A stretch of 64,000 bases of DNA from Actinacidiphila yanglinensis (GCF_900107965.1 NZ_FNVU01000024.1:29247-93246); one strand, 5' to 3'; numbered from the stretch's first letter, positions 43,853 to 52,695 are shown. A program made the numbers and translations. Notes: generated by a model not told the origin, from the letters alone.

Positions 43853-44799
43853 CCACAGGAACCAAAGCAGTCGTCACCCGTACCGCGAACCGCCGGTCCG
43901 AGGGCCCGGTCCGCGCGCCACGCCAGGGCGGTGTCCGGCGGGCCGTCTGGGTGGGTGCGTTCCTCGCACCGGCCGTGGCGCTCGTCGCGGCACTCCTGGT
44001 GGTCCCGTTCGCGGTGACCGCGTACCGCAGCCTGTTCGACGACAACGGCATCACCGCGCGCTTCGTCGGCCTGGCCAACTACCGCTCGCTGCTGACCGAT
44101 CCCGACTTCGGCCGGTCCCTGCTCAACACGGTCATGTGGGTGGTGGGCACGCTGGTCCTGCCGGTGCTGCTCGGGCTGCTGCTCGCGGTACTGACGCACT
44201 CCGTGCGCTGGGGCGCGGTGGCCCGCACCGCCGTGGTCATCCCCTACGCGCTGTCCGGGTCGGCCACCGCGCTGCTGTGGACGTACCTGCTCAAGAGCGA
44301 CGGCGCGGTCAACCAGACACTGAGCGCGGTCGGGCTCGGCGGGTGGCAGCAGGACTGGCTGCTGCACTGGCCGCTGAACACGGTGGTGATGATCGTCGCC
44401 ACCACGTGGCAGTCCACCGGCGCCGCCCTGCTGCTGTTCCTGATCGGGCTGCAGACCATCCCGGCCGAGACGATCGAGGCGGCGCGGATCGACGGCGCGC
44501 AGGGCCTGCAGATGTTCCTGAAGGTGATCGTGCCCCAACTGCGGCCCATGACCGTGGTGGTGGTCGGCATGTCCATCGTGAACAGCCTGAAGACGTTCGA
44601 CATCGTCTGGCTGCTGACGCAGGGCGGGCCGGGCACCGCGTCGGAGACCCTGGCGCTGACGATGTACCGCCAGACCTTCACCCTCAACCGGTACGGCTAC
44701 GGCGCCGCCGTGTCCGTGGTGCTGACGGCGGTGGTCGTCGCGGCGTCCTGGCTCTACCTGCGCCGCCAGGTCCAGCCGCAGCGGGGCGGTGCGGCATGA
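43840..44799 (+). CDS. ABC sugar transporter permease (MalF type)
   Basis: This 319-residue inner-membrane permease has six predicted spans from GAFLAPAVALVAALLVV on, and the coupling-loop motif EAARIDGAQGLQMFLKVIVP near residue 210. The start is set at GTG 43840, inside the end of the binding-protein gene (13-base overlap), with AAGGAGTGGAAGG upstream; GTG 43831 is also possible. It would pair with the next permease to form the channel. Confidence 0.93.
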   Translation: MEVLTTGTKAVVTRTANRRSEGPVRAPRQGGVRRAVWVGAFLAPAVALVAALLVVPFAVTAYRSLFDDNGITARFVGLANYRSLLTDPDFGRSLLNTVMWVVGTLVLPVLLGLLLAVLTHSVRWGAVARTAVVIPYALSGSATALLWTYLLKSDGAVNQTLSAVGLGGWQQDWLLHWPLNTVVMIVATTWQSTGAALLLFLIGLQTIPAETIEAARIDGAQGLQMFLKVIVPQLRPMTVVVVGMSIVNSLKTFDIVWLLTQGGPGTASETLALTMYRQTFTLNRYGYGAAVSVVLTAVVVAASWLYLRRQVQPQRGGAA

Positions 44800-45608
44800 C
44801 CGGCCGGGTGGTACGCCATGTCCTGGTCGCCCTGGTCTCGTTGCTGTGGCTGCTGCCGACCTGGCTGGTCGTCGTCAACGCGTTCACGCCGACCAAGCAG
44901 TACACCGGCTCCCCGCGCTGGTGGTTCAGCTCCTGGGGCCTGTTCCGCAACGTCCGTGCCGCCTTCAGCAGCGCGGACGTCGGGCAGGGCCTGCTCAACA
45001 CCTTCCTGTACGCCACCGTGGGCGCCGCCGTCGCCGTGGTGATCGCGGCGCTGGCCTCCTTCGCGGTCACGGTCATGCCGATCCGCCGCCCGGGGATCTG
45101 GTTCTGGGCGATCTTCATCGGCACCGTGCTGCCCCTGCAGACCTTCCTGTCCCCGCTGTTCACCGGGTACGCGCGGACCGGCCTCTACGACACCCAGTAC
45201 GGCATGGTGCTCGTCTACGTGGCGCTCACCGTGCCGTTCGCCTTCTTCGTCAACCGCAACTTCATGATGACGGTGCCGCGGGAGATCTCCGAGGCGGCGC
45301 AGCTCGACGGCGTCAACTGGCTCCGGATGTTCCTGTCCATCCACCTGCCGCTGGCCAGGAGCGCCCTGCTGGCCGCGTTCATCTTCCAGTTCACCTGGAT
45401 CTGGAACGACCTGCTGTTCGGCATCACCCTCTCGCTCAGCCCCAACGTGCGGCCGGTGATGGCCACGCTGGCGGACCTGAGCGGCAACTACTCCACGGTG
45501 GGACCGCCCGCGGTCCTGGCCGGGGCCCTCGTCGCCTCGGTGCCCACCGTGGTGCTCTTCTTCGTCTTCCAGCGCTTCTTCGTCAACAGCCTGCGCCTGA
45601 CGTCCTGA
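44796..45608 (+). CDS. ABC sugar transporter permease (MalG type)
   Basis: This 270-residue permease starts in an ATGA overlap with the previous one. It has the MalG-type opening span LVALVSLLWLLPTWLVVVNAF, the PLQTFLSPLF loop and the coupling motif EAAQLDGVNWLRMFLSIHLP. The mannosidase gene begins 26 bases later after GGGAGAGACAGCTC, so the unit is co-transcribed. Confidence 0.94.
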   Translation: MTGRVVRHVLVALVSLLWLLPTWLVVVNAFTPTKQYTGSPRWWFSSWGLFRNVRAAFSSADVGQGLLNTFLYATVGAAVAVVIAALASFAVTVMPIRRPGIWFWAIFIGTVLPLQTFLSPLFTGYARTGLYDTQYGMVLVYVALTVPFAFFVNRNFMMTVPREISEAAQLDGVNWLRMFLSIHLPLARSALLAAFIFQFTWIWNDLLFGITLSLSPNVRPVMATLADLSGNYSTVGPPAVLAGALVASVPTVVLFFVFQRFFVNSLRLTS

Positions 45609-45634
45609 CCGAACCACCTTGGGAGAGACAGCTC

Positions 45635-48600
45635 ATGACGACGCGTGCCCTCGTACGCGACCGCCGTTGGTCGACCGACAAGGCCCGCCACAGCATGGTC
45701 GGGCTCGCCGTGGCGGCGACCGCCCAGGCCGGCGGCACCTCGCTGCGCGCCATGCCCGAACACCTCGTCCGGCGTACCCCGGACGGCGCGCTGCGCTGCG
45801 TGCGGATCCTGATCGGCGGCGATCCGGCCGGCCACGCCGGGTGGACCTTCACCGCCGAGGCCGCCGGGCACGGACCGATCCCGGTGCAGGCGGTGCCGGC
45901 GCCCGGCGGGCAGCGGCTGCTGCTGCCCCTGGAGGACGGCCCACGTGACGTGCGCATCACCGCGACCGGTCACGGCGCCACCGCCGTGCTGGCCTTCCGG
46001 CTGGAGCCGCCGCGGGAGTGGACGATCCATCTGGTGCACCACTCGCACCTCGACATCGGCTACACCGACCCGCAGGGCACGGTGCTCGGCGAGCACGTCG
46101 CGTTCCTCGACTCCTGCCTCGACCTGACCCGGGCCACCGACGGCTGGGACGACCACGCGAAGTTCCGCTGGGCGGTGGAGTCGCTGTGGTCCTTCGAGCA
46201 GTGGGCCGCGGCCCGGCCGCCGCAGCGGGTCGCCGAGTTCATCGCCCGCGTGAAGGCCGGCCAGATCGAGCTGACCGCCATGCCGTACAACCTGCACACC
46301 GACACCTGCTCCACGGACGAGCTGCACGAACTCCTGCGGCTGGCCCGCAGCGTCAAGCAGGCGCACGGCGTCGAGTTCCGCAGCGCCATGCAGACCGACG
46401 TGCCCGGCACCGTCGCCGGGCTGCCCGACGCGCTGGCCCCGCTCGGCGTGCGCTACCTGTCGGTCGCGCACAACTGGGCCGGCCGCTCGGTGCCCAACAT
46501 GAACGGCGGGGCGCAGCTCCCCCGGCTGTTCCGCTGGCGCGCCCCGTCCGGGAACGAGCTCCTCACCTGGATGACCGACAGCCCGCACGGGCTGGCCTAC
46601 ATGGAAGGGCCCGTGCTCGGCTTCGACACCTCCTACGAGATGGTGGACGACCTGCTGCCCGCCTACCTGACGGCCCTGGCCACCAATCCCTACCCGATAC
46701 CGCCCGAGCTGTTCGGTTCGCCGGGGCCGACCGCGGGGCACCGCGACCCGTACCCGTGGGACCTGCTGCACCTGCGGGTGCAGGGGCACTTCGGCGACAA
46801 CGCGCCGCCGCGGCTGATCCTGGCCGAGACCGTGCGCCGCTGGAACGAGACCTGGGCCGCGCCGACCCTGCGGCTCTCCACGAACACGGACTTCTTCACC
46901 GACGCCGAGCAGCGGCTGGGCGACGCCGTCCCCGTCTTCGAGGGCGACTGGGGCGACTGGTGGGTGGAGGGCGTCGGCTCGGGCGCCCGGCCGCAGGCCA
47001 TGGTCCGCCGCGCGCAGTCCACCGTGACCGACGCGTCGACCCTGTACGGCATGGCGGCCCTCAGCGATCCCGCGGGGCCGGCGCCCGCGCACGCCGAGGA
47101 CGCCCGGCGCGGTGCGGCCGGCGTGTACCGGTCGATCTCGCTGTTCAACGAGCACACCTGGGGCGCGGGCGACCCCTGGACGCACGGCGACACCGGCATG
47201 CACTCCGGTGACCAGCAGTGGCACTGGAAGTACGGCTACGCCCTGCACGGCGACAACGACGCCGACACCTTCCTCGACCACGCCTCCTCCGCGCTGGGCG
47301 CGGTGCTGCCGGCGGCGGCCGGCGCCTGCGCCACCTTCTGGGCGGTCAACACCACCTCGGCGCCCCGCACTTCGGTGGTCGCGCTGTTCCTGCGGGAGAG
47401 CCGCGTCCCGCTGGACCGGGGCGTGTCCGTCGCCGACGGCCGCACCGGCAAGCACCTGCCGGTCGTGGAGGAGCCGCAGACCAACCCCGTCCACCGCGAC
47501 GCCGGACGCTGGCTGCACGTCGAGGTGCCCGACGTGCCGCCGCTCGGGCTGGTCCGCCTCGACCTCACCACCACCGAGCAGGGCCCGGCCCGGCGCCTGC
47601 GGGCCAACGCCGACGACGACCGGGACCGCGGCGGCGACGGGCGCGGTCCCGACGTCCCGCCGCCGTCCGCCGAGAACCTGGTCCTGGAGAACGACCACCT
47701 CAGGGTGCGCGTCGACCTCGCCCGCTGCTGCGTCGCCGAGATCACCGAGAAGGCGACCGGCCGCGAACTCGTCGACACCGAGGCCGTGGTGGGCTTCAAC
47801 GGCTACGTCTACGACACGTACACCACCGCTCCCGGCTACAACCACCAGGCCAACAAGACCACTTCGAGCGACGAGCTGGAACTGCTCGGCTCCCGTTCCC
47901 TGGCGCGCCCGGGCGTGCTGCTCGAACGCGTCGACGACGCCGTCGGCCGGCGCCTGACGTACGAGTACGCCGCGGACGGGGTGCGCCGGGCCCGGACCAC
48001 GATCAGCCTGGGCCGCGACGACGCGCACGTGGTGATCGACAACCGCTTCGACAAGCCCGCGACGATGACGAAGGAGAGCGCCTACCTGGCCTTCCCGTTC
48101 GCCCTGTCCGACCCGTCGGTGCACTACGAGATCACCGGCGCGATGACGGGGACCGGTCTCGCGCACGTCCCCGGCGCTCCCCAGCACATGCGCGCCGTGC
48201 GGTCCTTCGTCGCGCTGGAGGACTCCGGCGGCCCTGTCGCGTGGGTCACGCGGGACGCGCCGCTGGTCGAGCCCGAGACCATCCCGCTGCCGTACGCGCC
48301 GTTCCCCGACTCCACGGCACCCCGGCAGCCGGGCACGGTCTACTCGTGGGTCCACAACAACCTGTGGGACACCAACTTCCCGTCCCAGCAGGGGTTCGAC
48401 ACCACCTTCCGCTACGCGGTCGGGGTCCGGCGCCGGGGCGAGACGGACATCTCCGCGCAGGCGCTGGCGCTGCGCACCGCCCAGGAGGTCGACCACCCGC
48501 TGGTGGGTGTCGCCGCCCACGGCGAACCCGTCGCCGGCGACGCGGCGGAGCGGGCGCTGCTGCGGCTGGACGACCCGAGCGTGCGCGTCATCGACGCGGC

Positions 48601-48859
48601 GCCCGTGCCAGGGCCCGCCGGGGACGGGGGAACCGGTGGGGCGGCCCCCACCGACATCCTGGTCCGGCTCCAGTCGTTCGCCACCGAGCCCCGCACCGTA
48701 CGGCTCACCTGCGGCTTCCCGGTCACGCACGCCGAACGCGCCACCTTCCTCGGCGATCCGGCCGGCCCGGTCACGCGCGACGGCGACGACATCCTGGTGG
48801 AGATCCCCCGCCTGGGCAGCAGCGCCGTCCGCCTGCGCCCGGGCACGCCGGCCCGCTGA
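45635..48859 (+). CDS. Glycoside hydrolase family 38 alpha-mannosidase
   Basis: This 1074-residue protein would cleave alpha-mannosidic bonds with retention, using zinc. It has the GH38 opening HLVHHSHLDIGYTDPQG (His and Asp metal ligands) near residue 135, FRWAVESLWSFEQW, ELTAMPYNLHTDTC, the nucleophile region SAMQTDVPGTVAGLPDAL (Asp) near 250, and the C-terminal beta-sandwich domains with ENDHLRVRVDL and VIDNRFDKPATMTKESAYLAFPF. No signal peptide is seen, so it works on imported mannosides. Its position after two sugar permeases and next to LacI, ROK and PMI genes completes a mannoside utilisation locus. Confidence 0.93.
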   Translation: MTTRALVRDRRWSTDKARHSMVGLAVAATAQAGGTSLRAMPEHLVRRTPDGALRCVRILIGGDPAGHAGWTFTAEAAGHGPIPVQAVPAPGGQRLLLPLEDGPRDVRITATGHGATAVLAFRLEPPREWTIHLVHHSHLDIGYTDPQGTVLGEHVAFLDSCLDLTRATDGWDDHAKFRWAVESLWSFEQWAAARPPQRVAEFIARVKAGQIELTAMPYNLHTDTCSTDELHELLRLARSVKQAHGVEFRSAMQTDVPGTVAGLPDALAPLGVRYLSVAHNWAGRSVPNMNGGAQLPRLFRWRAPSGNELLTWMTDSPHGLAYMEGPVLGFDTSYEMVDDLLPAYLTALATNPYPIPPELFGSPGPTAGHRDPYPWDLLHLRVQGHFGDNAPPRLILAETVRRWNETWAAPTLRLSTNTDFFTDAEQRLGDAVPVFEGDWGDWWVEGVGSGARPQAMVRRAQSTVTDASTLYGMAALSDPAGPAPAHAEDARRGAAGVYRSISLFNEHTWGAGDPWTHGDTGMHSGDQQWHWKYGYALHGDNDADTFLDHASSALGAVLPAAAGACATFWAVNTTSAPRTSVVALFLRESRVPLDRGVSVADGRTGKHLPVVEEPQTNPVHRDAGRWLHVEVPDVPPLGLVRLDLTTTEQGPARRLRANADDDRDRGGDGRGPDVPPPSAENLVLENDHLRVRVDLARCCVAEITEKATGRELVDTEAVVGFNGYVYDTYTTAPGYNHQANKTTSSDELELLGSRSLARPGVLLERVDDAVGRRLTYEYAADGVRRARTTISLGRDDAHVVIDNRFDKPATMTKESAYLAFPFALSDPSVHYEITGAMTGTGLAHVPGAPQHMRAVRSFVALEDSGGPVAWVTRDAPLVEPETIPLPYAPFPDSTAPRQPGTVYSWVHNNLWDTNFPSQQGFDTTFRYAVGVRRRGETDISAQALALRTAQEVDHPLVGVAAHGEPVAGDAAERALLRLDDPSVRVIDAAPVPGPAGDGGTGGAAPTDILVRLQSFATEPRTVRLTCGFPVTHAERATFLGDPAGPVTRDGDDILVEIPRLGSSAVRLRPGTPAR

Positions 48860-48870
48860 GGTCCGCCCTC

Positions 48871-48909
48871 CGCCCGGCCCGCCCCCGTCCCCACGGAGGC
48901 GGCCGGGCG
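48871..48909. terminator. Hairpin between convergent genes
   Basis: CGCCCGGCC (48871-48879) pairs perfectly with GGCCGGGCG (48901-48909) across a 21-base loop, just after the mannosidase stop and before the convergent VOC gene end. It could serve both directions. Confidence 0.4.
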
Positions 48910-48917
48910 CGGCCGGG

Positions 48918-49463
48918 TCAGCCGGAGTCGCCGGGGCGGGCCGGGGATTGCGGGTCGACCGTGTCAGTTGTGTCGGTTGTGTCGGTTGTACGGGCCCAGG
49001 CGGTACCGATCACGGTGCCCGCCGGCGGTACCGGCGGCACCGCGTCCGCCCAGAACGGTCCGCCGTCCTCGCGCCGGCCCTCCGCCAGGCGCGCCTCGAC
49101 CACGGAGTCCTCGTCGTCGGACTCCAGCAGGAACTCGTTGCCCTCCGGGTCGGCCAGGACGACCTCGCCGAAGCCCCAGCCGTTGTGGTACTTGCGGATC
49201 ACCGTGGCGCCCAGCGCGACGAGCCGCGCCGTCTCCTCCACGACGGTGCCGCGGTCCGGAACGAAGCGCAGGCAGGTCGAGCGTGGCCGCTGCCCGTACC
49301 CGTCGGCCATCGCGCGGCCGACCGTGGAGACCTCCTCGTCCCTGCCCCGGAACCAGAACTCCGCGTCCTCGGTGAAGCCCCCGCCGGAGCCGAGCGCGGC
49401 CTCCCAGAAGTTCCGCTGCCGCTCGACGTCGTCACACGGGATGATGATGTGATTGAGCCTCAT
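48918..49463 (-). CDS. VOC superfamily (glyoxalase-like) protein
   Basis: This 181-residue protein has a glyoxalase/bleomycin-resistance fold: MRLNHIIIPCDDVERQRNFWEAALG at the front, FVPDRGTVVEETARLVALGATVI in the middle and VVLADPEGNEFLLE at the end, with a likely terminal metal Glu. The C-terminal 50 residues are an extension containing (TTD)3 encoded by 9-nt repeats at 48961-48987. Such proteins bind or cleave small electrophiles or antibiotics. It is a single gene between the mannosidase and the kinase. Confidence 0.87.
   Translation of the reverse strand: MRLNHIIIPCDDVERQRNFWEAALGSGGGFTEDAEFWFRGRDEEVSTVGRAMADGYGQRPRSTCLRFVPDRGTVVEETARLVALGATVIRKYHNGWGFGEVVLADPEGNEFLLESDDEDSVVEARLAEGRREDGGPFWADAVPPVPPAGTVIGTAWARTTDTTDTTDTVDPQSPARPGDSG
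48961..48987 (-). repeat. Three tandem 9-nt units encoding Thr-Thr-Asp
   Basis: GTGTCAGTT, GTGTCGGTT and GTGTCGGTT (plus strand) follow one another near the 3' end of the VOC gene and give a (Thr-Thr-Asp)3 tail. The tail is close in type to the (Ala-Asp-Thr)4 end of the kinase at 14820. Confidence 0.85.
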
Positions 49464-49542
49464 GCGCCGACGCTAACCGCCCCTCCCCCGGAACGCCGCG
49501 CTCCGTCGGCCGAGCCGGGTTCGCCCGCTGTCGCGGGGACGG

Positions 49543-51027
49543 TCAGTGGGAGAGATTCGGGTACGCCATGAGGGCCAGTGCCTCGGTGGTCGAGCAGTCG
49601 GACTGCGGGGAGTTCTGATAGGTCATGTCCGCTGTCCCGAACGACGTCGGCCACGTGAGGACGCACATGCTCCGGTTGGCGCGCCAGACCTCGTAGGCGC
49701 CCTTGATGCGCCCGAACGGCACCGAGCCGGGGTCTCCGGCCCGTGCCTTCGCCATACTCTCGGTGTCGTAGCCGACCGAGAGCAAGGTGCCCGGGTTCGC
49801 ATCCCACTCGCACCACCGGGAGTGCCCATGCACGTCGTCCGTGTGGTGCGTGGGAATGACGGACAGAAAACCGAGCTGGTTCAGGTCCGTCTGCGGCACG
49901 GCCGCGCAGGGATCACGCAGACCGCTCGGCAACTCGGCGGCATGGTGCCCCGGGCTCCACAGCACGAGTGGAACCACGATGGCTGCCACCACCGCGACGG
50001 CTCCCCCGGCGATGGCCGCTGTCCGGCCCCGTTTCGGCCTGCCGGGCTCGTGGTGCGGTCCGTCCCCGGCCTCAGGGGCGGGAGCTACCCCGGGGTCCGG
50101 CGGCACGGCGGAGTCCCGCGCCATGGTCCCCGCGGGCTCCGGCGCCGCCACCGCGAGATCCGGCGCCGTGGCCACGGCTGTCGGACCACCGCCGAGCGAC
50201 ATGCCGTCCAGCATGGCCTTCGCCGCCACGACGGTGGGGCGCCGGTTCGGGTCCTTCGTCATCAACCGGATGATCAGCGGGGCCAGTTCAGCGGAGCGCC
50301 GTGGCGCGGGCGGCTCGTCCAGCAGGATCGCGGCGAGCGTGGCGGTAGGCGTGTCGCGGCGGAACGGCGAGATGCCCTCCAGCATCTGATAGAGCGTCAC
50401 CCCCAGCGAGAAGAGGTCGCTCACCCCCTGCCCGTCCGCGCCGCGGGCCCGTTCGGGCGCGACGTACTCGATCGACCCGATGAACCCGCCGGCCACGGTC
50501 AGGGCGGTGTCGGCCTGGTGGAGCGCGATACCGAAGTCGGTGAGCAGCACCTGGCCGTCGTCGGCCAGCATCACGTTGTCCGGCTTCACGTCCCGGTGCA
50601 CGATCCCGGCCTCGTGAGCGGCGCCGAGTGCGGACAGAAGCGCCGCCGCGACCTTCGCCACGTCCTCCACCGGCAAGGGTCCGTGCGCCGTCTCGTGGTC
50701 GGCCAGCGAGGTCCCGGTGACCAGTTGCATGACGGTCCAGGGCACCCCGTTCTCGACGACCACGTCGTGCACGGTGACGATGTTCGGATGGTTGCGCAGC
50801 CTGGCGGCGTTACGGGACTCCCGCTCGGCCCGCACGACCCGCTCGGCCCGCTCCGCGCCGTTCATCGCCGGTGGCAGCCAGACCTCCTTGACCGCGACCT
50901 CGACGCGCAGCGCCTCGTCGTGCGCCTGCCAGACCCGCCCGAACCCCCCGGCGCCCAGCCTCCGTACCAACCGATAGCGTCCGCCGACCAGTTGGCCCGG
51001 CTGCGCCTCACCCGCCACAGTGCCCAC
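49543..51027 (-). CDS. Transmembrane serine/threonine protein kinase (PknB type)
   Basis: This 494-residue kinase starts at GTG 51027. Its cytoplasmic domain has the glycine loop LGAGGFGRVW (24-33), Lys47 in VAVKEVW, the catalytic IVHRDVKPDNVML, DFGIALHQ and the activation-end YVAPERARG. A Pro/Ala linker leads to one membrane span (AAIAGGAVAVVAAIVVPLVLW, near residue 340). The outer domain of about 130 residues resembles DUF3558-like sensor domains, with Cys in RDPCAAV, RWCEWD, SMCVL and QSDCSTTE. It has no PASTA repeats. A signal sensed outside would alter phosphorylation inside; targets are unknown. Confidence 0.93.
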   Translation of the reverse strand: MGTVAGEAQPGQLVGGRYRLVRRLGAGGFGRVWQAHDEALRVEVAVKEVWLPPAMNGAERAERVVRAERESRNAARLRNHPNIVTVHDVVVENGVPWTVMQLVTGTSLADHETAHGPLPVEDVAKVAAALLSALGAAHEAGIVHRDVKPDNVMLADDGQVLLTDFGIALHQADTALTVAGGFIGSIEYVAPERARGADGQGVSDLFSLGVTLYQMLEGISPFRRDTPTATLAAILLDEPPAPRRSAELAPLIIRLMTKDPNRRPTVVAAKAMLDGMSLGGGPTAVATAPDLAVAAPEPAGTMARDSAVPPDPGVAPAPEAGDGPHHEPGRPKRGRTAAIAGGAVAVVAAIVVPLVLWSPGHHAAELPSGLRDPCAAVPQTDLNQLGFLSVIPTHHTDDVHGHSRWCEWDANPGTLLSVGYDTESMAKARAGDPGSVPFGRIKGAYEVWRANRSMCVLTWPTSFGTADMTYQNSPQSDCSTTEALALMAYPNLSH

Positions 51028-51200
51028 CCGACCCCCGCACGCCGCTCCCGTGGGAGTCCACGGTACGGCGTTCCCGCCGCCACGCGTCAATGGCGCCGGT
51101 TGCCGGGAGGATCGGCTTCCTGCCCCCGGACCTTGCGGGACTCCCCCGAGGCGGGACGGCCTCGGCGCATAAATCGGTCGCACCGCGCTCCGCTCCCTGT

Positions 51201-51213
51201 TAGCTTCGCCGGT
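51201..51213 (+). promoter_or_regulatory. Putative -10 box giving a leaderless leader-peptide mRNA
   Basis: TAGCTT (51201-51206) ends 7 bases before the ATG at 51214, and no ribosome binding site precedes that ATG, so transcription probably begins at or beside it. No convincing -35 is seen, only a weak TCGCAC at 51178. The assignment leans on the leader peptide logic. Confidence 0.4.
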
Positions 51214-51273
51214 ATGCAGCGCGCAGCGATGATCGCGAGGACGACGACGCCGGAGAGTGTCCCGGCGCGCTGA
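51214..51273 (+). CDS. Leader peptide with three consecutive Thr codons upstream of ThrRS-like gene
   Basis: This frame encodes MQRAAMIARTTTPESVPAR and stops with TGA at 51271-51273. Three ACG Thr codons lie at 51241-51249. The bases CAGCGCGC (51217-51224), before the Thr codons, pair perfectly with GCGCGCTG (51265-51272) behind them, and a 14-bp hairpin follows at 51289-51320, all ahead of a threonyl-tRNA synthetase-like gene. This is the layout of ribosome-mediated attenuation: stalling on Thr codons when charged tRNA-Thr is short would change the RNA fold and let transcription continue. The peptide is too short to judge by homology; the case rests on architecture. Confidence 0.65.
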   Translation: MQRAAMIARTTTPESVPAR

Positions 51274-51288
51274 CCGATGTCTTGAGTC

Positions 51289-51320
51289 CGAAGCCCCGGG
51301 GCGAACGCCCCGGGGCTTCG
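51289..51320 (+). terminator. Attenuator hairpin before the ThrRS-like gene
   Basis: A perfect 14-bp stem (51289-51302 with 51307-51320; arms CGAAGCCCCGGGGC and GCCCCGGGGCTTCG) closes on a GAAC loop. It lies 16 bases after the leader stop and 42 bases before the ThrRS-like start. There is no T-run, which is common for actinobacterial terminators. The CCCGG at 51261-51265 could pair with CCGGG in the left arm, offering an alternative fold. Confidence 0.65.
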
Positions 51321-51361
51321 TGCTGCCGCGGGCCGCCCCGCCACCCCTGGGAGGCAGCATC

Positions 51362-52624
51362 ATGAACGCGATCGACGGCGAGGCCGTGCACGACCACCGC
51401 AGGCTCGGCCGCGAGCTCGGCCTGTTCGACACCGACCCCTTGATCGGCGCGGGCCTGCCGTACTGGCTGCCCGACGGCGCGGCGCTGCGGCACGCGCTGG
51501 AGGAGTACATCCGCGGGCAGGAACGCGCGGCGGGGTACCGGCACGTGTACTCGCCGGTGCTCGGCAAGCGGGAGCTCTACGAGGTGTCCGGGCACTGGGC
51601 GCACTACCGGGAGGACATGTTCCCGCCGATGGAGGTGGGCGGCGAGGAGATGGTGCTGCGGCCGAGCCTGTGCCCGCACCACGCGGTGCTCTTCCGCTCG
51701 CGGGCCCGCAGCTACCGCGAACTTCCGCTGCGGATGGCGGAGTTGGGCGGCATGTTCCGGGCCGAGCTGTCGGGCGTGCTGGGCGGGCTGACCCGGGTGC
51801 GGGCGATCCAGCTCAACGACGCGCACATCTTCTGCACCCCCGAGCAGGTCGGGCAGGAGGCCGCGGGCGCGCTGGAGATGATCGGGCGCGCCTACGACGC
51901 GATGGGCATCCGCGCGGCCCGCTACCGCCTCTCGCTCCCGGGCAAGGGCGGCAAGTACGTGGCCGCGCCCGAGGCATGGCGGCGGGCGACCGAGGAACTG
52001 GTGGACGTGCTGGAGCGGCTCGGCCTGCCCTACGACGCGGACGAGGGCGAGGCGGCGTTCTACGGGCCGAAGATCGACGTGCAGGTCATCGACCACGCCG
52101 GGCGGGAGTCCACCCTGTCCACCGTGCAGGTCGACTTCCACCAGCCGGAGCGCTTCGACCTGCGGTACGTGGGCGCGGACGGCGGCAGGCACCGGCCGGT
52201 GATGGTGCACCGCAGCGTCGTCGGGAGCGTGGAGCGGGCGGTGGCGCATCTGGTGGAGGTGCACGGCGGGGCGTTCCCGGTGTGGCTCGCACCGGTGCAG
52301 GTGGTGGTGCTGCCGGTCGGGGCGGACCAGCGGGCCAGCGCCGAGGCGTTCGCCGCCCGGTGCGCGGCACTCGGGCTGCGGGCGGAGGTGTCCGATCCCG
52401 AGGACGGCAGCCTCGGCGCGCGCATACGGCAGGCGCGCCTGGTCCCCTACCAGGCCGTGGTCGGGCCGAGGGAGGTCGCGGACGGGCTGGTCGCGCTGCG
52501 GCTGCGCGACGGGCGGCGGCCGCGTCCGCTGCCGGAAGCGGAGGCGGCGGCGCGGATCGCCGCGGTGGCCGGGGAGCACGGCGTGCGGTTGTGGGACGAG
52601 CAGGAGGACGACCGGGTGCGGTGA
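51362..52624 (+). CDS. Shortened threonyl-tRNA synthetase-like protein (catalytic and anticodon domains only)
   Basis: This 420-residue class II synthetase lacks the TGS and editing domains of full ThrRS (about 640-660 residues). The core is clear: LYEVSGHWAHYREDMF, RPSLCPHHAVLF with the zinc Cys, NDAHIFC and VMVHRSVVGSVERAV with the zinc His residues, then an anticodon-binding domain from VWLAPVQVVVLPVG. Several conserved spots differ: TQDDAH is QLNDAH and QCGTVQ is TLSTVQ, so threonine binding may be altered. The start has GGGAGGCAGC upstream. With the Thr leader before it, an auxiliary or inhibitor-resistant ThrRS is likely; acylation of a carrier or a different amino acid is also possible. 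Confidence 0.85.
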   Translation: MNAIDGEAVHDHRRLGRELGLFDTDPLIGAGLPYWLPDGAALRHALEEYIRGQERAAGYRHVYSPVLGKRELYEVSGHWAHYREDMFPPMEVGGEEMVLRPSLCPHHAVLFRSRARSYRELPLRMAELGGMFRAELSGVLGGLTRVRAIQLNDAHIFCTPEQVGQEAAGALEMIGRAYDAMGIRAARYRLSLPGKGGKYVAAPEAWRRATEELVDVLERLGLPYDADEGEAAFYGPKIDVQVIDHAGRESTLSTVQVDFHQPERFDLRYVGADGGRHRPVMVHRSVVGSVERAVAHLVEVHGGAFPVWLAPVQVVVLPVGADQRASAEAFAARCAALGLRAEVSDPEDGSLGARIRQARLVPYQAVVGPREVADGLVALRLRDGRRPRPLPEAEAAARIAAVAGEHGVRLWDEQEDDRVR

Positions 52625-52667
52625 TGCGTCCGCACACAGCCTTCTGACGAGCCGTCATCGAGAGGGA

Positions 52668-52695
52668 CCGTCCTGCCCGGCAGCGGGCGGGACGG
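52668..52695. terminator. Hairpin terminator between convergent ThrRS-like and LPMO genes
   Basis: A 12-bp stem, CCGTCCTGCCCG with CGGGCGGGACGG (one wobble pair), closes on GCAG. It lies 44 bases past the synthetase stop and 46 bases past the convergent LPMO stop, so it can end both transcripts. Confidence 0.65.

Noticed and set aside
51214..51362. T-box riboswitch in front of the ThrRS-like gene
   Set aside because: I found no T-box core (AGGGTGG...) or specifier-loop layout. The leader peptide with Thr codons explains the region better.
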